Positions 23,715 through 29,687 of a stretch of DNA of 29,687 nt are shown here, piece after piece. The notes below the pieces were generated by a model. It saw only the letters and a list, made by a program, of their open reading frames with translations, did not search any database and was not told the origin of the DNA. The DNA comes from CALFCE01 sp964411665 (GTDB lineage: Bacteria; Pseudomonadota; Gammaproteobacteria; Granulosicoccales; Granulosicoccaceae): the NCBI GenBank assembly GCA_964411665.1, contig CAYPMR010000051.1, positions 1-29,687 of the forward strand. The letters are read 5' to 3'. Positions within the stretch are counted from its first letter, which is position 1; each line of letters opens with the position of its first letter. A program made the translations under genes and the position numbers.

Positions 23715-25005
23715 AGGCGAATATCGTCGCGAAACGCGCCTCGAACACCAGCTTGCGCGAATTTCAGGTCTTATAAAAGAACTTTTTGCCAATGCTGTGA
23801 TTGAGCAGAATTTTAATGTGCGCGAGATAGCGTACGACGGCAACAATTCAAACGATAGTACCGATAGCAATTGGAGTCCAGCAAGTGAAATATTTGATGG
23901 TAAGGAATTGCAGACATTTACTATTGATGACCTCGTTTTGCTATATAAATCTACTGATTTGGTTGTAGAAATATGTGGAGACAAAAGAGCACAAACGGAG
24001 TTTTATCAGCATGAAGGTGCAGCGATAATACTTAGGCCTACGTACCCTGGGTCCTTCGCTCAAAATGATATCAGCATTGAATGCAAAAATATTGATGAAA
24101 AATCCTGGATTACAGAAAAAGTCATCGACGCAACGAATCAGATTGAACAGATATTCAAAATCGACGAATATGTAGATCCAGATATGTACTATTCACAATT
24201 TTCACCCCTACCAGTCAGACTTGGTGAAGAGTTTTATTCCCGCAAGCGAGACCATGCTCTTGTATTTTTGTCTTTCTCTGCAGGAGAAAATAATGATCAG
24301 GTCTGCGACGCTGACCAACAAACGCTATCACTTTTGTTACATGATATGGAATCTTTGCGCTCGCTAACAATCGTGACAGACACATTAAAGACAGCTCCTA
24401 AAGTCGAAAAAATCGCAAAATCTCTAAGAACGGCTCTAAACGTAGATACTAGAGTATTTGCTCATCGCAGAGGAGACTACCGTGACCTTTTTTCAGTACT
24501 CTCCAAATGTGATCTAGCACTTTTTGCAGGAAGTTCGTTATATGTAGATGCAATACGACTAGGGGTTCCGGTCTATGTATGGCGATCTCAGCAGAAAGGC
24601 GTAAAACCGCTCAATGATGCGTTTCTTTCACTATCAGAAAACAATAAACCAAGTGACGTACTAGACCAACAACGTTCGATTCTAAACAATCTGATTAAAT
24701 CGCACTATCTAGGCAACACACTACCAAATAGTTCTATTATCTTACTTCAGGCTATGTCTGAGATAATAGAAAAAATGGTCCCAGGTGTAGTCATCGATAC
24801 TGAAAAATTAATACAGGAATCAGCCATACCCGAACCAGTTATAGACCAACCAAGAATATGGCATGACGACTCAGTTAAACGAAAACTTCAAAACACCATA
24901 AGCAGAGGAAAAAAGAAATTTACAAAATTGCGTCAAAATCCTGACCGCTTTTTAAAGGAAAGTAGACACCCTATCGCGCAGAAGGTTTACACTTTAATCA
25001 GATAA
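23680..25005 (+). CDS. GT-B-like protein of unknown function in the capsule locus
   Basis: A 441-aa protein. The N-terminus (MNILLLYPRPVEGEYRRETR) resembles the first strand of a Rossmann domain. The middle is a long acidic region; the C-terminal half has RSLTIVTDTLKTAPKVEKIA, a DYRDLFSVLSKCDLALFAGSS segment and YVDAIRLGVPVYVWR near residue 290, similar to the donor half of GT-B enzymes. The usual catalytic histidine and E-x7-E pattern are not clear, so it may be a divergent glycosyltransferase or a noncatalytic partner. A basic tail (KRKLQNTISRGKKKFTKLRQ) may touch the membrane. The 35-base overlap with the upstream gene suggests coupling. Confidence 0.6.
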   Translation: MNILLLYPRPVEGEYRRETRLEHQLARISGLIKELFANAVIEQNFNVREIAYDGNNSNDSTDSNWSPASEIFDGKELQTFTIDDLVLLYKSTDLVVEICGDKRAQTEFYQHEGAAIILRPTYPGSFAQNDISIECKNIDEKSWITEKVIDATNQIEQIFKIDEYVDPDMYYSQFSPLPVRLGEEFYSRKRDHALVFLSFSAGENNDQVCDADQQTLSLLLHDMESLRSLTIVTDTLKTAPKVEKIAKSLRTALNVDTRVFAHRRGDYRDLFSVLSKCDLALFAGSSLYVDAIRLGVPVYVWRSQQKGVKPLNDAFLSLSENNKPSDVLDQQRSILNNLIKSHYLGNTLPNSSIILLQAMSEIIEKMVPGVVIDTEKLIQESAIPEPVIDQPRIWHDDSVKRKLQNTISRGKKKFTKLRQNPDRFLKESRHPIAQKVYTLIR

Positions 25006-25030
25006 TTTAGCCAAAAAGGTTATTTGGCAG

Positions 25031-26161
25031 GTGGGTTCCAATCCTGTAAACGATTTTCTAAATATTTTGCGAGAGCTTCTTTCTGCACTAAAACTATCGA
25101 GAAGCTTTCGCAGAGGGGATTGGACGGATAACTTTCGACAAGAAATTAAAGAACTCACTGATACAGCTAAGTCTAATTATTCAAAACAACTAGTAATCAG
25201 AGCATGGATGGCAAATGAAGATTCACTTGTCCCTCTAGCCCCTAAACTAGAAATTTGGTTGACCGATCTATACAAAAAAAAAGTATGGTCAAATCAGGAT
25301 CAAAAACTGATTAGTCTAATATCTTCTTGTTATTGTATCGCAGACAAGAACAGCATCATTTCAAAGATCAAACCAGAAATTCTTTCCAGAAATACACAAA
25401 TTCTCACACAAAACCCTGCCCTCCTAGTTAAATTCCATGATGACATTCATTCCTACACTAACATAAAAAGAAAGTCTCACGAAATAAATAAGCACTTTAA
25501 GCAAATCACTGGTAAAGCAAAACATTTCATTGAGCGAACTCAATCTATTAATCAATATATAGAATCTAATCCTGAAATTAAGTCAATCGCGATCGTTGGT
25601 AACGGGCCGAACTTACTTGAGGCAAAAAACGGTGAAATAATTGATAGAGCTGATTTGGTGATCAGATTTAACAATATCGTAATTGATGAAAATAATGTTG
25701 AAAGTACCGGTCGCAAAACCGATATCTGGATGATCAATCCTGGCTATAAAATTGATAAGTCAACAAATATATCTTCAAGCTATGTATGGCTATCAAGCTA
25801 CTATCCGTACTTCAGACCAAACTCCTATTGGCACGACATTGATGGTTGTAATTTTCTGGAGCATCATTATTGTGACCACGATCACTGGCATCAGCTCGTA
25901 AAACGACTAAATGCCCCACCATCTGCAGGTCTGTTGTGTGTTACCAGTCTCGCAGATACTGGATGCGAACTACATGTTTTTGGTTTTAGTGGAATTTCGT
26001 GCAAACACAATGATGACATTCGCGATTTATCAAAGGATCGCTACACAGCTGTAAATTCAGAAAATCACTACGGAGACAGTCATAAAAAATCAGACCGACA
26101 TAACTGGCTGTTAGAGTCAGTACTGTTAAACGAATTAAAAGATCGAGTATCTTTTTACTGA
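25031..26161 (+). CDS. GT29-like sialyltransferase homologue
   Basis: A 376-aa protein whose C-terminal half matches the GT29 sialyltransferase plan. A sialylmotif L-like block is at ~185-236 (IAIVGNGPNLLEAKNGEIID, then RADLVIRFNN and TGRKTDIWMIN); motif S-like at ~296-320 (PPSAGLLCVTSLADTGCELHVFGF); an HYGD at 346-349 like motif III; and H357-x4-E362 (HNWLLE) like motif VS. The N-terminal ~170 residues are helical and unrecognised; no membrane anchor is evident, unlike animal GT29 enzymes. It would transfer sialic acid or a related nonulosonate/Kdo from a CMP donor to the capsule. The start is GTG with AAAAAGG 11 bases before; no earlier ATG exists in frame. Donor specificity is unproven. 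Confidence 0.75.
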   Translation: MGSNPVNDFLNILRELLSALKLSRSFRRGDWTDNFRQEIKELTDTAKSNYSKQLVIRAWMANEDSLVPLAPKLEIWLTDLYKKKVWSNQDQKLISLISSCYCIADKNSIISKIKPEILSRNTQILTQNPALLVKFHDDIHSYTNIKRKSHEINKHFKQITGKAKHFIERTQSINQYIESNPEIKSIAIVGNGPNLLEAKNGEIIDRADLVIRFNNIVIDENNVESTGRKTDIWMINPGYKIDKSTNISSSYVWLSSYYPYFRPNSYWHDIDGCNFLEHHYCDHDHWHQLVKRLNAPPSAGLLCVTSLADTGCELHVFGFSGISCKHNDDIRDLSKDRYTAVNSENHYGDSHKKSDRHNWLLESVLLNELKDRVSFY

Positions 26162-26315
26162 AATTGTATTTCTAAAAAAGCTTATACTTCCATTACTGTA
26201 GAATTCAAACAATATAGATTTCATACATGGCGTGTACACAATACCATACCGGTTTCAATCAATTAAACATTGTATGAATACTAAAAATAGAATTTAAGTT
26301 AATTTATGACACAAA
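26162..26315. other. convergent intergenic region, no clear terminator
   Basis: AT-rich 154 bases between the plus-strand GT29-like gene and the minus-strand GT2 gene. TTCATAC near 26220 and GTATGAA near 26272 could pair, but the loop is long and no strong intrinsic terminator is seen. Confidence 0.4.
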
Positions 26316-28871
26316 TCATGACGCTAACGAAAAGTCTTCCAAATCTTTAGACAAATTCGGATTATATGCTGGGTCTTCTATCGTATCAGTACACCATCTT
26401 TTCTTCATATAATCATATTCCGATATAAATCTACTTCTTTTTTCACCCGTATCGTCCGACCCTCTGGATACTGACTCATGATGAAATAGTTCGGCATAAG
26501 GCGTCCAAACATTGTTATATCCAAGACCTTGTATCCGCATACAAAAATCTACATCGTTATAAGCAACCTTTAGATTTACTTCATCCAATCCATTTACTTC
26601 CAGGTATAATGACCGTCTTACAGCGAGGCACGCTGCCGTTACTGCACTCATGTATTGAGACAATTTTAACCGACCACAATAACCATCATCATCTCTGGAT
26701 GAAAAGCGGTGCGCATGCCCAGCTAATCCTTTCATACCCACTATTACTCCGCCATGCTGAATCCTTTCATTAGAATAATATAGTTTTGCACCTACACATC
26801 CAACCTCTGGCCGTATAGCCTGTTTCACAAGCTCATGAAGCCATTCAGAGTTTATAACTTCCGTATCATTGTTTAAGAGAACAAGAATATCTGAATCACT
26901 AGCCTCTACGGCCATATTGTTAAGTTTCGAATAATTAAAAGGTCCAGGTGAACTAATTATTTCTATATTATTTGAGGAGACGATAGAATCGTAAAATTCT
27001 AAGGTTTCAGACTCCACGCTGCCATTATCTATGATTAGCACACGATAATTAGAATAGTCAGTATTATTGATTATTGAATTCAGACAGGTTCTTAGCAGAG
27101 ATACTTTATCCCGTGATGGAACTATAATATCAACACTGGGCAAGATCTGGCCAAATTCCAAATCACATTGAAAAGTTCTACGTAATTTTCCATCAGTTAA
27201 CGAAACATTCAGATTATCAAGTGAAGATTGATTCTTGATTTTTTCCAAGTACCCAATCCGATACGCGTGACTCTCTAAAACTAGAGCAACAGCCTGTACA
27301 TCTCGTTCATTGATCCAAAGTTGTCCAATAGTTTGTTCAGTGTTTTTAGATATATGCTTCTTACTGACCTTTGGATTAAACGGTTTTTCAGATATATCAG
27401 CATTTCCGATTTTGTGATACAAAATAGCAGGTATACGTATTGCTGATAACAAAGTGAATTCTAAAGACAATTGGAGCAACACATAATATAGCGCTGCATT
27501 TTCTAACTCTGACATCCAACTGCAATTAGATTTATACACACATTTTTTAAGCATAACCAATCCGCCCACGTAATTGGTGTTATACAGTAGCTCCCTATTC
27601 CATTCAGGTTTAAATACAGGATTTTTTCGACGACCGAATGAATCTATTGAATCATGGTCAGAATAGACAAGATTTGCATCTGAGTTCGAATTTAATATTC
27701 TAAAATACTCGGATAGAGCATGTACTTCCAAGTACACAGCATTATCTATATATGTATGTTTTTCACAGTTTGAATTTTCTATAAAATCATTAATAGCATT
27801 TTTAGTCAAATTGTCAGTGTTAGTACATCGAATGTTATCTCGGTATTTCTTTTCAATGTGTTTAGTAACATACTCATTAATATGTGAGGCGCACAACATC
27901 GTTACATCTAATTGATGATCAATAACTAGTTTTTGAGTTGAATTTAATAATGCTCTTTTTTGATTGATCGTATATTTATTTTCCAGGATATGAATTAATA
28001 CAGCATTAGTGTTAGAAAACTTGCCATCTGCTCCCTTTCTCGATTGCTGTTTAATTATGCAGGACGCACTACAACGAGCCATACTAGGTGGGACATTATA
28101 ATTTAAAGCGTTTTTATTCTTTCCCGACAACCATTTTTCATAGGTGATCGGATTTACGTGCCTTTCTACTAATTGGTTATATATTCTATATCTATTAATT
28201 AAAAAATCAGTTTTGTAGTCCTTGGTATAGTTAATTGAGTCTGAATTTGATCTTCTTTCAATTTCGTTTCCAATATCATATTGACTAGCGTATTTTATCT
28301 TTTTACCAATTCGGTCCAACGTAAATTTTTTTGATAATCTAGTAAGACTAAAAGCAGGCATTTTTTTTACTGGAACATTGCCGTCTATACCTATTTGAAA
28401 AGATACAATATCTACAGGGCAATATATAATTCTTTTAGAAAGTTTGTGAGATCCTATCAACACATTCCAAAAATATATATTGTTGAGTGATTTTTTCACT
28501 TCGTTCCTAGATCGCATGAATCTGTATCTAGGCAGAACATCAACACTCTCAGATAAGACTGTGTTTGTTTTATTTTCTTTTGATAGAGAACTATGAGAAT
28601 TTATACCAGATAAACAGAAATTCGCTCCAAGAGTATCAACATTTCCTTGAACCTCGAGCATATACCATCCTTTTACTATACCCGCATTAATTTGGCATTC
28701 TGATACAGTCGAATCAGGATGATTTAGTATGCCTTCGCAATTATTTTCTTGTACATCAGAGGGTGCATTTTCTCTAAAAGTGTAATTATTCGGGGTAAAC
28801 TCATATCTAAGCCCAATACGCTTTAACGTCCTTACTTTTGACTTGTTAAAAAGTGTATGGAATATTGACAT
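26316..28871 (-). CDS. GT2 glycosyltransferase with a degenerate first module (rhamnosyltransferase-like)
   Basis: An 851-aa protein. Residues 578-810 form a canonical GT2 domain: PSVDIIVPSRDKVSLLRTCL, VLIIDNGSVE, NNDTE (667-671) as the metal/nucleotide DxD-type site, and YNDVDFCMRIQGLGYNNVW. Upstream, residues ~400-440 (LVYSDHDSIDSFGRRKNPVF, KPEWNRELL, NYVGG) match the second half of another GT2 module of the kind found in tandem rhamnosyltransferases; its first half (PVYN and ADD motifs) is missing or unrecognisable in ~260-400. The N-terminal ~230 residues are of unknown type. It likely adds capsule sugars, perhaps with one active site. ATG has AGGTG upstream. It is 90 bases after the GT4 gene; both are very AT-rich. 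Confidence 0.85.
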   Translation of the reverse strand: MSIFHTLFNKSKVRTLKRIGLRYEFTPNNYTFRENAPSDVQENNCEGILNHPDSTVSECQINAGIVKGWYMLEVQGNVDTLGANFCLSGINSHSSLSKENKTNTVLSESVDVLPRYRFMRSRNEVKKSLNNIYFWNVLIGSHKLSKRIIYCPVDIVSFQIGIDGNVPVKKMPAFSLTRLSKKFTLDRIGKKIKYASQYDIGNEIERRSNSDSINYTKDYKTDFLINRYRIYNQLVERHVNPITYEKWLSGKNKNALNYNVPPSMARCSASCIIKQQSRKGADGKFSNTNAVLIHILENKYTINQKRALLNSTQKLVIDHQLDVTMLCASHINEYVTKHIEKKYRDNIRCTNTDNLTKNAINDFIENSNCEKHTYIDNAVYLEVHALSEYFRILNSNSDANLVYSDHDSIDSFGRRKNPVFKPEWNRELLYNTNYVGGLVMLKKCVYKSNCSWMSELENAALYYVLLQLSLEFTLLSAIRIPAILYHKIGNADISEKPFNPKVSKKHISKNTEQTIGQLWINERDVQAVALVLESHAYRIGYLEKIKNQSSLDNLNVSLTDGKLRRTFQCDLEFGQILPSVDIIVPSRDKVSLLRTCLNSIINNTDYSNYRVLIIDNGSVESETLEFYDSIVSSNNIEIISSPGPFNYSKLNNMAVEASDSDILVLLNNDTEVINSEWLHELVKQAIRPEVGCVGAKLYYSNERIQHGGVIVGMKGLAGHAHRFSSRDDDGYCGRLKLSQYMSAVTAACLAVRRSLYLEVNGLDEVNLKVAYNDVDFCMRIQGLGYNNVWTPYAELFHHESVSRGSDDTGEKRSRFISEYDYMKKRWCTDTIEDPAYNPNLSKDLEDFSLAS

Positions 28872-28961
28872 TTTCTACACCTGATTATCTGCAATGACAA
28901 CCAAATATGACTAGAAAATAATGTATATAGGAGGAAAGATATTGCAAATTAAGACTAATTT

Positions 28962-29687
28962 TTACGCTGCTTCATCCAGTGAAGAGGTCCCTGTATATTC
29001 AGCTAACTTTTTACATTCAGCCAAGACATCTTTATACAACTTTAAATGCTCGTTATAATCATTTTCCGAGTGATACTCCTTTCCAATTTTAGCAGCCATT
29101 TTTTTCTGATAATCCGGGTTCGTAATTACAAACTCAATAATATCTGCAAGACTGTTCGCTCTGCCCATTTGAAAATGGAACCCTGTTTCACCGTTTATAA
29201 TTTTTTCTTTCATCCCACCAATATTGCTAGCAATGACTGGCACAGCATACTTCTTAGCTTCGAGAATTACCATTGGCGAATTTTCCCACCATTTTGAAGG
29301 TACAATTACCCAATCCGTACTATCCATTAGTTCACGAAGCTCACTGCGTTCATATCGCCCACACAGACGGATCACCCCATTACTTTTGCTAACAGCACTT
29401 ACTATGTAATTTCTAAATTCTTCTGAATTATTTTCCAAGCCTGAACCATTTATATTAACTATCACCTTACTTTTAACAGATTTCGGCAACAACGCGATTG
29501 CGTCTGTCAAAACATCAATACCTTTAAAACTGTTAATCTGTCCAAAATAGCTAAATACCACTTTGTTCTTTTGCTCACTCTTATTGATTAGTACACTATC
29601 TAGTTTGCTAGTAGTACTGCTATTATCATTGACTGAAAACTGTGACTGATCGTGCGTAATAGAATCAGACTTGTCAATATTCTCTAT
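28962..29687 (-). CDS. GT4 glycosyltransferase, 5' end beyond the window
   Basis: The frame is open from the stop at 28962-28964 to the window edge, giving 241 codons of the C-terminal part. VFSYFGQINSFKGIDVLTDAI, VIVNINGSGLE, VIRLCGRYERSEL, DWVIVPSKWWENSPMVILEA and VPVIASNIGGMKEKI-NGETGFHF are the standard donor-binding half of GT4 (Glycos_transf_1) enzymes, with the E-x7-E region around ENSPMVILEA. It is probably a capsule glycosyltransferase, co-transcribed with the GT2 gene downstream. A GTG at 29561 is an internal codon, not the start, because the reading frame continues upstream without a stop. Confidence 0.9.
   Translation of the reverse strand: MENIDKSDSITHDQSQFSVNDNSSTTSKLDSVLINKSEQKNKVVFSYFGQINSFKGIDVLTDAIALLPKSVKSKVIVNINGSGLENNSEEFRNYIVSAVSKSNGVIRLCGRYERSELRELMDSTDWVIVPSKWWENSPMVILEAKKYAVPVIASNIGGMKEKIINGETGFHFQMGRANSLADIIEFVITNPDYQKKMAAKIGKEYHSENDYNEHLKLYKDVLAECKKLAEYTGTSSLDEAA

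Noticed and set aside
28929..29058. Perfect AGGAGG seven bases before a TTG opening a 38-codon plus-strand ORF
   Set aside because: The ORF is antisense to the GT4 3' end, lacks a promoter and looks like chance in AT-rich sequence.
1..29687. CRISPR array, tRNA or rRNA genes
   Set aside because: No regularly spaced repeats with unique spacers, and no tRNA cloverleaf or rRNA sequence was seen on either strand.

Overview
The window reads as chromosome of a gammaproteobacterium. The core gene order is trpE-trpG-trpD-trpC, then crp (Vfr-like), then a YhfA/OsmC-like gene, close to the arrangement known in Pseudomonas; the crp/yhfA divergent pair is also found in E. coli. A complete rplM-rpsI operon, dgt, a class I (Fe-S) fumarase and a KpsC/KpsS capsule pair fit the same assignment. 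Genus cannot be decided from the sequence alone.

Region 1 (1-3830) is accessory DNA. It holds a remnant reading frame (24-233); a heavily structured, probably untranslated segment with its own sigma70-type promoter (323-351) and an intrinsic-terminator-like hairpin (624-641), placed just upstream of an orphan 105-aa ORF (676-993); a perfect 16-bp inverted repeat (1036-1081); an IS1595/ISXO2-like transposase (minus strand); and, diverging from it through a shared -35 region, a DUF6471-type small protein translationally coupled to an unrecognised two-transmembrane protein. A 315-bp intergenic block after that carries two diverged copies of a repeat and nested hairpins.

Region 2 (3829-17980) is core metabolism: a dimethylglycine/sarcosine dehydrogenase-like flavoprotein with a GcvT half, a Nudix hydrolase, dGTPase, ribosomal proteins L13 and S9 with a clear promoter, an OsmC-family protein divergent from Crp, the tryptophan genes trpEGDC (ATGA overlaps E/G and G/D), fumarase and a small cysteine-rich lipoprotein. 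The crp-trpC gap contains several hairpins and a strong plus-strand terminator, so a small RNA may be made there.

Region 3 (18121-29687) is a capsular polysaccharide locus, visibly more AT-rich than region 2. KpsC and KpsS (minus strand) make the poly-Kdo linker of ABC-transporter-dependent (group 2-type) capsules. Upstream of kpsC in the same direction is an unrecognised, probably tail-anchored coiled-coil protein. Divergently, three plus-strand genes encode a GT-B glycosyltransferase, a GT-B-like protein of unknown function and a GT29-like sialyltransferase homologue with all four sialylmotif-like elements. A minus-strand pair follows: a two-module GT2 enzyme with a degenerate first module and a GT4 enzyme cut by the window end. 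The most promising items are the structured leader/ncRNA in region 1, the IS1595-linked DUF6471/membrane-protein pair, and the bacterial GT29-like enzyme.
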